Positions 12,261 to 24,209 of a stretch of DNA of 64,000 nucleotides are shown in pieces. The position numbers and the translations under genes were made by a program. The stretch lies in NCBI GenBank assembly GCA_017654935.2, contig CM065712.1, positions 24,690,740-24,754,739 of the forward strand, read 5' to 3'. This DNA comes from Phymorhynchus buccinoides. Its lineage: Eukaryota; Mollusca; Gastropoda; Neogastropoda; Raphitomidae. Every line of letters starts with the position of its first letter. The first letter of the stretch is position 1. The notes under the pieces were generated by a model. It saw only the letters and a list, made by a program, of their open reading frames with translations, ran no database searches and was not told where the DNA came from.

Positions 12261-12387
12261 CAAAAACAATAGCTACTAAAAGCCCAACAATGTTTGTATA
12301 ACCCACGCTTTTAAATTAACTCAGTTACTACAAAACCAACATATTTACGACAATCAGCATCCATATCACACAACGACCTTTGCAAAG

Positions 12388-12822
12388 CTAATCAAGTTTT
12401 ATTTTCTTGCAACCTGTCTTACTACAGAAAATACAATCAGGCTTGAAGATAACATTTTCAGATGTTGCAGAACAAGGTCTAGGCTGGGAAGTGTCACTTG
12501 TGGTACTAGTACATTGTAAGCGTCCAAGGTTACTTGTGAATCTCTGATAGCAGTCTCTGTGATAGCCATGCTCTTGTTTCAGTTCTTCAGGCACTAACCT
12601 GCAAGAATATTCCATGTGATAGTCAGAATCAGGAGGTTCCAAAAGTTTACATTTACAGATGCCCTTGAGCTTTGTAAGTTTGTTTTCAGGTTCTTTTAAT
12701 TCAGACATGTATGTAAAAGTGTCAGATTTTGAATCCTGGAAGTGAATCACACAAACTCTAGGCTTTTTCTGTTCAGATGAGGTGGTGGCACAATATGTGT
12801 GTTTTCGCTTGCGTGACGCCAT
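12388..12822 (-). CDS. Cys/His-rich protein fragment, unknown family
   Basis: This is an uninterrupted 144-codon frame starting MASRKRKHTYCATTSSEQ and ending CIFCSKTGCKKIKLD. It has zinc-binding-like spacing: C-x-C in GICKCKL, H-x3-C in HGYHRDCYQRF, and C-x2-C in CIFCSK. I associate similar HRxCYQRFT plus CxxC proteins with multi-copy, probably transposon-linked families in marine invertebrates, but cannot name one. Composition is unlike the surrounding repeats. It could be a first exon or a truncated element gene; no partner frame was found nearby. Confidence 0.5.
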   Translation of the reverse strand: MASRKRKHTYCATTSSEQKKPRVCVIHFQDSKSDTFTYMSELKEPENKLTKLKGICKCKLLEPPDSDYHMEYSCRLVPEELKQEHGYHRDCYQRFTSNLGRLQCTSTTSDTSQPRPCSATSENVIFKPDCIFCSKTGCKKIKLD

Positions 12823-12829
12823 TACTTCT

Positions 12830-13753
12830 TAGATCTGCACCCCTCAGTCATCTGCAATTGTGTTAGAATTTGTATGTAATAGAAAGTTTTAACACAAGAC
12901 ATGATTTCTAAGCAATAAAGTGGTCAAAAATGAACAAGATCTGCCAAAAAGACGTTTTTAAGGATTCCGAGCGATATTCCAGTTTTGGGGGTAGGGATGA
13001 TCTTTTGCAACTGTGACATACCTAATCGGTCCAGAACCTTCAAACTTGGCCTGAATGACCCTAATACATTGTAGTTTGTGCAAATATATGCCAAGTGAGG
13101 GATTTGTTGACTATGTCTTCAGTGTGAGAGATGACATCCTCTTTTAATCATGAAAATGACAGTACGCGAAGAACGCATGTCACGGAAGCCAAGTTATAGC
13201 CTTATTATTATTTGTAATGCTCTTTTTATGATACTTACTCATTGCTTTTACTAAATTAGGAAGCAAGTTATAGTTTTCTTAGTTTTAATATCACTTGATT
13301 ACTTATTGAAATTGAAATTGCCGAAATGAGGTTTAGGGGGGTACCCTTGCGGCAAGGGCAATAACTCTAAGTCCAACCCAAATGTTTTGCTGTTAACATG
13401 CATAAATGGATTCAGCACACTCTGGAGCACATTTTAGACCTAGTCTGGTTTAGCCCGGGGGGGGGGGGGGGGGTGCAAGGTACCCCCCAGCTCCTCACCG
13501 AGTAATTCTGATACCACACAATTAAGTCTTATATAAAGTAAAAAGTTTGTATAAAATCTACCTTACGAAGCGTATCAATGCTGATACGATTTAGGCAGTC
13601 TTACATTTGATAAAGTAAAACACTCTAACGGTCAACAGGTAGGTACTATCTGCAAAGATTAATTAATAGCTGGTTGATTATAGTGGGGTCACCTTAATTT
13701 CTGGAAGGTCAAGTTAGCCTATTGTTCTTAAGCTTTGACAACAAGTGATGATA

Positions 13754-13757
<4 letters not shown>
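12830..13757. other. No gene recognised
   Basis: Unique-looking sequence upstream of the Cys/His-rich frame (minus strand). If that frame is a first exon, its promoter would lie here; I see no clear TATA or initiator signal. Confidence 0.5.
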
Positions 13758-13806
<49 letters not shown>

Positions 13807-13810
<4 letters not shown>

Positions 13811-14115
13811 TTGAAAACTTTAACTTTATTTTTCAAGGATAAAGATTTTAGGCAACGCCTAGTCTTCCAATCTGTCCTTGGTACATATACGAACATAGAA
13901 TACAAACATGGCAAGGCATGATATTACACATACAAATTTGAACATAAAGGTAGCACCTTTGTACATATACGAACATAGAATACAAACATGGCAAGGCATA
14001 GAATTACACATACATAATTAAACATAAAGGTAGCAAAGCAGGTATTGTGATAAAGACAGGTTGAAATACGAATTTATAGAATTACATACGCGCATGTATA
14101 GTTGTTAATACTTGT
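13807..14115 (-). mobile_element. LINE-like 3' tail with internal duplication
   Basis: AACTTTATTTTTCAAGGATA with GATTTTAGGCAACGCC and TCTTCCAATCTGTCC recurs at 63,338-63,412 and, in part, at 28,310-28,375, each beside a GA microsatellite. An 80-bp piece (TACATATACGAACATAG) is present twice here. Confidence 0.55.
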
Positions 14116-14125
14116 GCGGGCATAC

Positions 14126-14227
<102 letters not shown>

Positions 14228-14381
14228 GAGAGAGAACGAATGTTGAATCAGGTCAAGGCCATAGTCTGATGAAGTTCACATAAACAAATTTGTATAAGAA
14301 AAAGAAGGGAGAAGCCAACAACAAGCAAACATACATCGTAATTGAAATAGTGCACACAATAAAATGCAACACAACGCAATA

Positions 14382-14528
14382 CAGTGGACCCTCCCTTATA
14401 AGACCTCCCATTATAAGACTCCCTCCCACATAAGACCTACTTATCTGAGACATTGCCCTTCTTTGTAAATATTAAAATTACCTCCTTTATAAGACCTCAT
14501 TTTGGATGATTTTTGGAGGTCTTCACTG
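14382..14528. mobile_element. Palindromic TA element
   Basis: CAGTGGACCCTCCCTTATAA to GGAGGTCTTCACTG; same family as 5,903-5,986. Confidence 0.75.
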
Positions 14529-14635
14529 TACTACTAAATCAAAGTATATGCCTAGGACAATGCATTATGAATTGTCTTACTAGCTTCGTAGATGTACAAA
14601 GCTAGTTTTCAGAGGGTTTGTTTCATGTTTTGATG

Positions 14636-14708
<73 letters not shown>

Positions 14709-14725
14709 ATGGGAGGGAGAGAGAG

Positions 14726-14821
<96 letters not shown>

Positions 14822-15164
14822 AAGTCAAACATTATTTATTTATCTCGCTATTAAGAGAAATTACAATATTGTGGTCTCATACAAGCACAAATATACAAAC
14901 CAGGAAACACATATTTCATGCATTAAAAATGAAAACCAAAACTAAGAAAAAGAAAGGACAGCCAAGGATGATTCACCAACAAAGTTGGACATATTTGAAG
15001 TCGATGATGGAAGCATCCTTCCCAACACATTGAAAACCGCCCTCTATATCCCCCACCCTTTATTTCCTAGCATTAGTTTTTTGTCCTTCCCTCCCTACTT
15101 CACTCAAATATAAGAGTCAGAAAAGCAAGTTCTCATTTGCATGGAAAAGCACAAACATCAAATC

Positions 15165-15660
15165 AAATTCACTTTATTATCTCCCAAGGAGAAATTTTGT
15201 TCAGGTGCCAGAATAACAAAGACATCGACATTCAGCATGCATGAATAGGAGCAAAAGTTACACATAATACACACTTAAAGATACACATTATATGTGGATA
15301 CATACACGTCTAAGGATAAGCATGCATAGTTACTTTTAACACGATGAACACACATTTAAACCTAAAAGGATCATGAGTTTAGGAGGTGGATGGATCTGGG
15401 GATGAAGGATTTCTGTGCCCTGGAGTTGACTTTAAAAGTTTTGTAGCGACGTCCAGAAGGTAATAGTTCGTAATGTTTGTTCAAAGCATGGGAGGTGTCA
15501 TTTACAATCTTCCTGGCTTTATGCTTGGTTCGTCTTTCGTACATCTCATTCAAACCCATCTCTCTCTTTCCAACAACTTTACTACACACATTCACCACAT
15601 CATCCAACACACACTTATAGTTCATGCTTTGGGGGGGGGGGGGGGGGGGGGGTTCTAATG
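15165..15660 (-). mobile_element. 5'-truncated LINE with ORF2 C-terminus
   Basis: The minus strand encodes ALNKHYELLPSGRRYK and KSFIPRSIHLLNS (about 15,371-15,600), the usual end of a non-LTR retrotransposon ORF2. A 3' untranslated region follows, ending AAAGTGAATTTGATTTGATG near 15,165. The 5' side breaks off in a G run at 15,632-15,652. It is a dead fragment. Confidence 0.8.
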
Positions 15661-15695
15661 AAATAATGCAAATCATGCTACACAAAAATCAATGT

Positions 15696-16143
15696 GTATG
15701 TTATGCCCAATCCATGAAATGGGCAAAATGGTTTGTCCAGTTCGTGAAATAGCCAATTTATAACTTGCAATTGAGAAAAGCAATATGAATGAAAAATAGT
15801 TTTTGTTCATTAGCACACATCGATCAAGAATTGGTTCAAACGAATGAGAAATCTCATCTGTAGATGAGTTAAAATTATTTTATTCAGACTTAATTTGATA
15901 AAACGTTTGATTCAACATGTGGCTCAGGCATGCCCCAGCTTAGCATCTGGTCGAGTTGGGGGGCAGGATAGGGGTGCAAATACAATGTAGAAAAGTGTGA
16001 TACCATTGAATCAATCTTAATCAATACCTGTGTGAATGGGGATTCAAAAATGTGATATACATTGTTCCATTATATAAATTGGGCAAAGCATTTTGCCCAT
16101 TTAATGAAATAAGCAATTTCACGGATTGTGCGTAACATATAAC
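15696..16143. mobile_element. TIR element with TATGTTATGCCCAATCC ends
   Basis: The inverted GGATTGTGCGTAACATA closes it. ATGGGCAAAATG/CATTTTGCCCAT continue the arms. The centre is AT-rich and non-coding. Confidence 0.68.
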
Positions 16144-16980
16144 ATACACAATGGAAACAAAATAGTCGATCCCCCCACCCCCGACCCCCCACCCCCTGTC
16201 ATTTGCTCAATCAGTCACTTTTCATCAAAAAGCCGCATTTTAATCGACGACTTTCAGGAATATAAGCTAGCTGTAGCCAATGTCAAGGCCACTCATCGTA
16301 CGAGCCACACGGGGTCACGCTCTGATATATCAGCCAATGGGAAAAGTGCGTGGGGTCATGATCAGGAGAGAAGAGGTCATTACAGAGCGATATTCTATTG
16401 AGGTCAATGTTGCCGTGCAGCGTTTGAAGATAAGTTACCTTTGGCGGCGACACTATGCGAACGTCCCACTTGACCCTTTCCTTATTCGTCTGCGTTCCCG
16501 GGCCATACGGCCATAATGGGTAAGATACGCATGCTAAGTCCTCTCGTGGACTTTTTGTCCTCATGTGCACACTAGTCTAAAATGACCCTGTTTCTGGTTT
16601 TTTTTTGGTTTGTTTGTTGGGGGGGGGGTATTTATTGCAATTATTTATTTCATTACTCACCATGTTACATTAACCACACAAAATTCTACCCACTGGTTCG
16701 TGAGATACAGCTCGGACATGAAAAGAATGACATTTCGGTTTTGTGAGTCTTCCTTGGCGGAGGTTTGCAGTGGCGGCGGTTCAAAATTCAGAATCTGAAT
16801 AGGTTGTGACATAGCTGATCAAGAATATTATATGGTTATGGGAGATACGCACGTGTCCGGTTTTCAGTTTTCCCAGCTGCATACAGCTGACACATTCCGG
16901 TTTCGGAGGAGCAGCCTTTTCCCATCTTGCCCTCTCCCACTTCGCCCTTTCCCGCTTCGCCCTTGTCGTCAAAGGTTTGT
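16144..16980. other. No gene; SINE variant 2 remnants
   Basis: GGGCCATACGGCCATAATGG (16,499) and CAGCTGACACATTCCGG (16,884) are degraded inverted SINE pieces. The rest is unassigned. Confidence 0.55.
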
Positions 16981-16984
16981 TTGA

Positions 16985-17445
16985 CCGTTTATTGTTTGTT
17001 CTTTTTTACTTTTTCTTTTTTCATTGTTTATATATTTTTGTTTTTGTTTTTCCATGTACCCCCAAGGGGCTTTTAAAAAAAATAAAAAACCCTTGAAACC
17101 TTGAACCCTCTGAGTAAGGCAACAAGAATGGAAGTCCGCTTCGTCTGTTCATTTGTTTTGCAAAAACCTCTCTCTCTATGTGTATGCATGTGCTTGTCTC
17201 TCTCTCTCTCTCTCTCTCTCTGCAAGTGCACCAAAACACGCACAAAAACTTCATACTCATGCGAAATGGTCTATATTTTCTGTTTTTTCGTTGGTTTGTT
17301 TTTGTTTTTGTATGTTGTTGTTGTCCGTTTATTGTTTGCTCTTTTTTTACTTTATCTTTTTTCATTCCCCCCCCCCCCCCCCCCCCTCCATGTACCCCCA
17401 AGGGGCTTTTGGGGAGAAAACAAAAATTGAACCTTGAAATGTTCA
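16985..17445 (+). mobile_element. Two copies of a LINE-type tail (CCCCAAGGGGCTTTT)
   Basis: CCATGTACCCCCAAGGGGC followed by CCTTGAAACCTTGAACC ends near 17,105 and again near 17,440, each preceded by T-rich sequence and TGTCCGTTTATTG. They look like repeated insertions of one tail family. Confidence 0.55.
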
Positions 17446-17625
17446 CATGGCACTGAGGAACGAAAACAAAGAAAGGTCGAGATGGGAAAGGGCCAATCGG
17501 GACCTACCCATGCGTTTGTCTCGGTCTACTACATACTAGTGGACACATCATGTCCAGCAACCACCTGCGACACTCACCCACAGAGGAAAGTGAAGTGATA
17601 TTCTTGAAAGCTGGGCTAGAACTTC

Positions 17626-18282
17626 TATGGTGCGCCAAAGATACAAAACTCTATCTAGCTGTTCGATAGAGTTTCGAAACTGTATCTATCAGTTCGATAG
17701 AGTTTGAAAACCCTATCTAGCTGTTCGATAGAGTTTTAAAACTCTGTCGAACAGCTAGATAGGGTTTCCACAAAATAACCCTATCGAGATATAGTTTTTC
17801 TATCGCGATTTCTGATTGGTACATGGCTTCAGCGACAAGTTTGTGGCCTTGGCAGGGCAGTGACCCGTGAATTTGAATAAGACGATACTTGTACCCTAGG
17901 TGGAGGTTAATAATAGTAAATCTACACTCTTAAAGTATTCAGCAAAAACTCTATGACAATGGAACATAGTCCCATGGGGGGTTGTACCTACATCGAAGAT
18001 CTAAGCGAGATAGAAGCTCGTAGAATGCCACCTATTAGATTAGGTGTATGTCACAGTCAAAGATACTAGTCCTATCTACCAATGAAATGCTTCGTTTAAA
18101 AAAAGTATCAAAATGGCGCGTTCGATAGAGTTTTACGACGAGAAACTCTATCTAGCTGCTCGACAGTTTTGAAACTCTATCTAACTGCTAGCTATAGTTT
18201 AGAAACTGTATCTAACAGTTCGATAGGGTTTTTAAACTATGTCGAACTGCTAGATAGAGTTTGGGTCATTCGGCGCGCCATA
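17626..18282. mobile_element. Foldback element with repeated GATAGAGTTT motifs
   Basis: The ends TATGGTGCGCC and GGCGCGCCATA are inverted. Each side carries clusters of AACTCTATCTAGCTGTTCG and its complement, themselves palindromic (about five left and four right). The centre (17,800-18,110) is unique. Confidence 0.82.
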
Positions 18283-18624
18283 AACTTCATATTAGCCTTG
18301 CCCATTCCCCCATTCAGATACTGGGGAGGGGGTGTACAAATACTTCCCCCAACCTTCTGGAAGTTCTGTGCTTGTAACTTCCTCAATTATTACATTGCTA
18401 CTGTCTTTGACTCTGCCCTTCTGCCTTTTTATTCTAGAAACAAATCTACGAAAACCTTCTGGAAGTTCTGTGCTTAATTGAACTAAAAAACATCAAAACG
18501 CTACACTCACACAAGCACATGAAGGTGAAATACACACTACACACGGCGAATAAAACCAAATGTTTTCGTCTTTAAAAAGACTGACGAGGTAACAACACAC
18601 TAAACTTAACAATGACGGCAGTGA

Positions 18625-19195
18625 AGCGCCCAAGAAGTTCTGTGCTTGTAACTTCCCCAATTATTGCATCACTACTCTCTTTGACTCTGCCATTTCCCTT
18701 TTGCGTACTGTTATCTACTCTATTTCTGCCTTACTGGTCCATTCTCATGACTTTTTATTCTAGAAATGAGCCGAAGACCAGACATAGTAGGCCTGTTTCT
18801 TCGTTAGGTGCACAACGGCAGCAGCATGACGCATCTGCGGCTCATATGACAGGAGACTGAGTGATCTTCTTCTTCTGCGTTCCCAGGCCAAAAGTCCATA
18901 TTGGGTAAAGCACGTATGTGTCCGTTTTCAGTTTTCACTGGTCTCCCCGCTGCGTACAGCCAACACATTCGGACTTCGGAGGAGCTCAAAGGAGAAAAGT
19001 TATTTGGAAGGTTTTCATTATATAAAAAAAAAAGGCAGGAGAATGGAGCCAATAAAGCAGAAAGATAGTAGATGACAGAAAGCAAAGGGAAAAGGCAGAG
19101 TCAAAGAGAGTGGCAGAATGGAGGAAGTTACAAGCATAGAACTTCCAGAAGATGGGACAACTATTTTTTTTTAATGAAAGACCCCCCCATGGGGA
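18625..19195. mobile_element. Two SINE-like copies in opposite orientation, overlapping tail to tail
   Basis: A plus-strand variant 1 copy (18,625-18,868) is followed by a minus-strand variant 2 copy (18,868-19,195) beginning CTTCTTCTTCTGCGTTCC. A further head fragment is at 18,300-18,470. Confidence 0.75.
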
Positions 19196-19344
19196 GAGAC
19201 TCGTGGATGGGCGGGGCGTCCAGCTCCCCGTATGGAGGCACGAGGCATCCACCAACTGCTCCATGTCCGAGTCGAAGCCTTGTCCATGAGAGTCCACAAA
19301 TGCTAAATACTACTCAAAGACGCGGGACAAAGAGCCAGTGCAGT

Positions 19345-20030
19345 TGTTGTCGTACCCTGGCTAAAAGACTCCAGGGATCATCCCAATAGCGGAAGCACTT
19401 GAACACTGGTACAAAAGAAAACTATATGTTGTTGTTGTACCCTGGCTAAAAGACTCCAGGGATCATCCCAATAGCGGAAGCACTTGAACACTGGTACAAA
19501 AGAAAACTATATGTTGTTGTTGTACCCTGGCTAAAAGACTCCAGGGATCATCCCAATAGCGGAAGCACTTGAACACTGTGGTACAAGAGAAAACCATATG
19601 TTGTTGTTGTACCCTGGCTAAAAGACTCCAGGGATCATCACAACAGCGGAAGCACTTGAACACTGTGGTACAAGAGAAAACCATATGTTGTTGTTGTACC
19701 CTGGCTAAAAGACTCCAGGGATCATCACAACAGCGGAAGCACTTGAACACTGTGGTACAAGAGAAAACCATATGTTGTTTTTGTACCCTGGCTAAAAGAC
19801 TCCAGGGATCATCACAACAGCGGAAGCACTTGAACACTGTGGTACAAGAGAAAACCATATGTTGTTGTTGTACCCTGGCTAAAAGACTCCAGGGATCATC
19901 CCAATAGCGGAAGCACTTGAACACTTGTGTTACAAAAGAAAACTATATGTTGTTGTTGTTGTCATACCCTGGCTAAAAGACTCCAGGGATCATCCCAATA
20001 GCGGAAGCACTTGAACACTTGTGGTACAAG
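19345..20030 (+). repeat. Roughly 87-bp minisatellite, seven to eight copies
   Basis: The unit contains TACCCTGGCTAAAAGACTCC, AGGGATCATC and GGAAGCACTTGAACACTG. Two subtypes differ at CCCAATAGC against CACAACAGC. CCTGG/CCAGG makes a short hairpin in each unit. Confidence 0.92.
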
Positions 20031-20087
20031 TGCATTCAGCTGACAATGAGTATCTTCAGAACATAAACTCTTCTAGTTCTAGTGCCA

Positions 20088-20119
<32 letters not shown>

Positions 20120-20194
20120 CGTGTGTGTGTTAGAGAGAGAGAGAGATAGTTGCTTTGTATATGCACTGTTGGTGGTTGGTGTCACTCTTGAATG

Positions 20195-20305
20195 TTTTGT
20201 TTTTTGTTTTTTTGTTACCTGTTGATGAATAATTGATTGTAAAGCACTTTGGGCTCATCTGAGGTAAAGCGCTATATAAATGTACTGTTATTATTATTAT
20301 TATGT
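20195..20305 (+). mobile_element. LINE-type 3' hairpin tail
   Basis: TTGTAAAGCACTTTGGGCTC and AAAGCGCTATATAAATGTA with a (TTA)n tail form a small hairpin typical of LINE 3' ends. Relatives are at 33,573-33,645 (+), 43,040-43,115 (-), 39,308-39,400 (-) and 59,735-59,800 (+). Confidence 0.65.
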
Positions 20306-20523
20306 GTATTCGCCCAAGACATCGCTCTCAGTCTCCACTGCCACCAAATGCAGACATTCACTGCCAAGCACATCCTCCGAAGTCGGAGTGCAGTAGCGGG
20401 GTAATCGAAAACGGTCACACGCGTTATAATGTTCTCATCCCTGGCTGGTGCATTTGCATCATAGTGTTCCAAGCGCTTCGCCTGTCAGGATGATCCCTGG
20501 AACAACACTGCCAAGCACCCTGC

Positions 20524-20818
20524 CATGGGTGCTCCTGGGAAATTACAAAAATCCTGCAAGGGGGCGGCCCAGGCAGAGTGCAGGAGCAGCGCACACACAC
20601 ACATTTACTGCCCTTTGTTCACCCTTTTAGACTAGTACAAGTGCTACATTGCTTTGAATATAGCAAATGCTTAAATAGGACCTTTTTATTCTACAAGTTT
20701 AGTGTGTGTGTGTGTAAGAAAATCGTTGATTCTCAAATTATCATAATCCGGCGACGCCGGCTCTAAGGCAATTTAAGCATCCTGCAATTCAGGACATCCT
20801 GAAAGAAGAAGCATCCCT
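20524..20818. mobile_element. Single-unit relative of the 49.8-kb element
   Basis: CATGGGTGCTCCTGGG, ATAATCCGGCGACGCCGG, then one CCTGCAATTCAGGACATCC unit and GAAGCATCCCTG. Confidence 0.7.
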
Positions 20819-21249
20819 GTGTTTGTCTGTCTTTAGAGCTCAATGTCAATGTGTGTGTGTTTTTGTGTGTGTTTTTTTAACATATTTTTATTCCTTCCTC
20901 TTTCATTCTTCCTCTCCACAGTTCCTTCGTTCACACACACCTTCATCCATCAACAATTTATATATACAAAGGTGTAATATTAATGCTAACATATCTAAAT
21001 ATTCACCTCTATTGAAGTGAATCATTTCAATTATCAATTATGTCTTTCACACGAGAGAAGGGTTTCGATTTTTTTCAAACAAAATAACAATACCAAAAAC
21101 AAACAAAGCAAAAAACAGACACAAATATCAACAGAACACTTGTGGACAAGCACGCATCGGGCGTAAATACCGACAGTGATATCGGTGCCTTAGAGTCAAA
21201 ACGGGCCATCCCCAGACAGTCCATCGACCCAGCATCGAACCCACCGCCA

Positions 21250-21307
<58 letters not shown>

Positions 21308-21607
21308 TTGTGTGTGTTTTCTGTTAAAGCAACGGGTGGGCACTCGGAAGAAAAAAAAAGGGGTACTCCACTCTTGTCGGTTGAGATGCAACGGACAACG
21401 TAAACTGTCAAAAAACAGGGCGCTAGAGGAGTTGATGAGGCTGATGAAGATAATGGTGAACTTTGAAAGATTATATAAAGTGAAAGTTGCCCTGGTGCTT
21501 TGCCCGTCGAAGGTCTAAGAATAAACCGAAATATCGCGATTTTATGTTTTTTTTATATTTTTTATATTGATAAAGTGAAAGTTAGAACGCTTGGTAAATG
21601 CAGACCT

Positions 21608-21760
21608 GGGCCTGTATTCACGTTGAGATAGCATGAGACTTAGCATCATGCTAACTTAGAAGCTCTTCCAAAAGTCATATTAAATCCTATAGGACATTGG
21701 AAGAGCTTCTAAGTTAGCATCATGCTAAGTCTCATGCTATCTCAACGTGAATACAGGCCC
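21608..21760. mobile_element. Near-perfect 153-bp hairpin
   Basis: The 64-bp arms from GGGCCTGTATTCACG to GAAGCTCTTCCAA are mirrored with one mismatch and a loop of about 25 bp. Probably a very short MITE; a hairpin RNA is possible if transcribed. Confidence 0.88.
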
Positions 21761-21999
21761 TGGTTACCCCCTACACAAGTCTTGAGTAGTCTGGATACCT
21801 GAAATGAGTAGCTTTGGTGCAAAATGTGTAGCTTAATATTCATTAAACCATCAAACAATGTTCACCGAAAATGAGTAGAATCTAGCATTATTTTCAATTT
21901 TGAAGAGTAGGAGAGATCCACATTGAGTAGTAGAATACTACTCGAAAACAGGTCTGTTAAAATGCCCAGTGCGTATGTAATCAGTTGTCAGTTTCTCTG

Positions 22000-22148
22000 T
22001 CTGAGTTTGCAGTACTTATGTAATCAGTTAAAAGATTATGTGTGTGTGTGCTGTGTTGTGTTGTGTGTGTGTAGGTGTGTGTGTGTGTGTCCGTGCACGC
22101 ATGCGCATGTGCTGTGTGTATGTCCAGTACTTAAGAAATTGGTTGAAA

Positions 22149-22192
<44 letters not shown>

Positions 22193-22217
22193 ATGTCCAG
22201 TACTTAAGAAATTGGTT

Positions 22218-22282
<65 letters not shown>

Positions 22283-22332
22283 TGTGTGTGTGTGTGTATG
22301 CTGTATGTCCAGTACTAAGAAATCGATTGAAA

Positions 22333-22368
<36 letters not shown>

Positions 22369-22600
22369 CGTGTGTCAAGCAGTTACAAAATGAGTTGGAA
22401 GATTCCCCCTCTCTCCGTTTGTCTCTCTATTTGTCTTGCTCTCTCTATTTGTCTCTCTCTCTATTTGTCTCGCTCTCTGTATTTGTCTCTCTATTTGTCT
22501 CTCTCTATCTATTTGTCTCTCTATTTGTCTCTCTCTCTCTATTTGTCTCGCTCTCTGTTTCTGTCTCCCCCTTCGTTAGTCTCTCTCTTCCTCTCTCATG
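22000..22600. repeat. Compound GT/GA/CT microsatellite with a repeated 30-bp spacer
   Basis: Five copies of TCCAGTACTTAAGAAATTGG followed by GAAAGA separate the GT and GA runs, so the spacer and microsatellite form one larger tandem unit. CTCTATTTGTCT repeats follow. Confidence 0.88.
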
Positions 22601-22887
22601 CTTCATATAAACACACAGACAAAATCTCTGGCTTAAAAATTTAATTCAACTAAATCGAACGAGATTCAAAAAGAAGAAAAAAAAATGACAGATAACTTCC
22701 CACACATTTACAACATTTTGTATTATATCTCTGACAACCAATAATGTAATAAGCATGGATTATAACATAAGTATAAATACTTGTAACTACAAGTATATTT
22801 TCGAGCTAAAAAGAGCAACCAATGTATCGATTCCTATGAACATTTCTGTACACATCGTGAAAACCATACAGTGCATGTATCATATTA

Positions 22888-23577
22888 TGCACCGTATTTT
22901 ACGGACTATAAGGCGATACTTTTTTCCAAGACTGAGACCCCTGCGCCTTATAATGTGACTGATAATACAGTAAAGGTCTCGGTACATGTTAGGTTAGGTG
23001 CATTATAGTCACAGAGGCGTCTCTGTGAAATTCGGGTTGCTCCCACCTGGAGAGTGCGTCGCTGCCAGAGGCGCGCCACCCCATTTTAATTTTTTTAATT
23101 TTTGCATGTGATTTTTGTGACTGATGGGGGGGGGGGGGGGGTAAATTTTGACCAAATGACAACTTTTTTATTGCCACTGGGTTTAACGTGTGCTAAGTGC
23201 ATGGGCACACGGGATCTCGGTTTATCGTCTCATCCGAAAGACTCCACGTTCAGACCGCAAGGCCTAGTGCAAAGTGAGAGGAAAAATCCCCAGTACCCAG
23301 GTTCGAACTCGGGTTGACTTGACACGAAGCGAACGCGCTACCACTGTGCCACTCTACACAATGTTGACATTATTCACGGGATATTTCTATTTCCCCACGA
23401 CAACGCAGTGTTAGGCCACTTATAATATATGACTTGCAACTCACAGTGTTGCCATGGGGAAATAGAAACGTCTCGTGAATAATGTTAACGTGCACCGAGA
23501 CCTTAAAAAACTAATAATAAAATCTGAATTTTGTGCAAAATTTGGGGGGTGCGCTTTATAGTCCGTAAAATATGGTA
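22888..23577. mobile_element. Three nested elements: TIR element, MITE, SINE
   Basis: The outer ends CCGTATTTTACGGACTATA and TATAGTCCGTAAAATATGG enclose a MITE (22,973-23,506; ends AAGGTCTCGGTACATG and GTGCACCGAGACCTT). That in turn holds an inverted tRNA-SINE (about 22,989-23,358). Fragments of the outer family recur at 24,165-24,200, 40,095-40,160, 40,640-40,690 and 40,850-41,000. Confidence 0.78.
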
Positions 23578-23599
23578 ATATGACGAACAAAATGCATCC

Positions 23600-24100
23600 C
23601 TGTTTACCCCTATTTTGCAAAGTTGTAATTTCTGAAACAAAAAAAACGTAATTTTGAGAGAAAAAACCCACTGTAATCCAACATGTGACCAATGAACGTC
23701 GATATCGTACTGACCTGAGTGTGCAATACTAAATGTCCGTCGAGCAGTAGACACAGAACACATGCTAGTCACCTAGTGCTGAACGACGTATTCCTGGAAT
23801 TTTTAGGTCACTTTCCCGGAATTTCTGTGCCATTTAAGTGACTTTTGATGTCTTTTCTTTTGATTTTTTCGACCAGAAGATACAGAAGCTTCGGAATGCA
23901 GTCGCTTGGACGCCATTTTGAAACAGTAACGGAAATGGCGCAAAATGACTTTTCACCGCATCGTTTCAAAAGCTTCGCTTACCGACGCAACTGCAGTGGG
24001 TTTTTTTAATACTTAGGATTTTATTTTCCCGTATTTTTTTTCAGTAGCCGTAATTAGACTTTTACAAATTACGGCAAAATCGTAAAGGTAAACAAGTCTG
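23600..24100. mobile_element. hAT-like nonautonomous element
   Basis: It starts near CCTGTTTACCCC and ends GGTAAACAAGTCTG, and contains GACGCCATTTTGAAACAG, shared with the copy at 26.5 kb. Confidence 0.65.
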
Positions 24101-24209
24101 AAAATGGTCAGAAAATAGACAGAAAATCTGAATTTTGTGTAAAATTTGGGGGGTGCGCCGTATAATCAGGTGCACCTTGTAGTCCGTAAAATACGGGTAC
24201 AGTTCATCT

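Noticed and set aside
21608..21760. MicroRNA gene
   Set aside because: The arms are too long and too perfect for a typical pre-miRNA and look like MITE termini; without small RNA data it is kept as a hairpin element.
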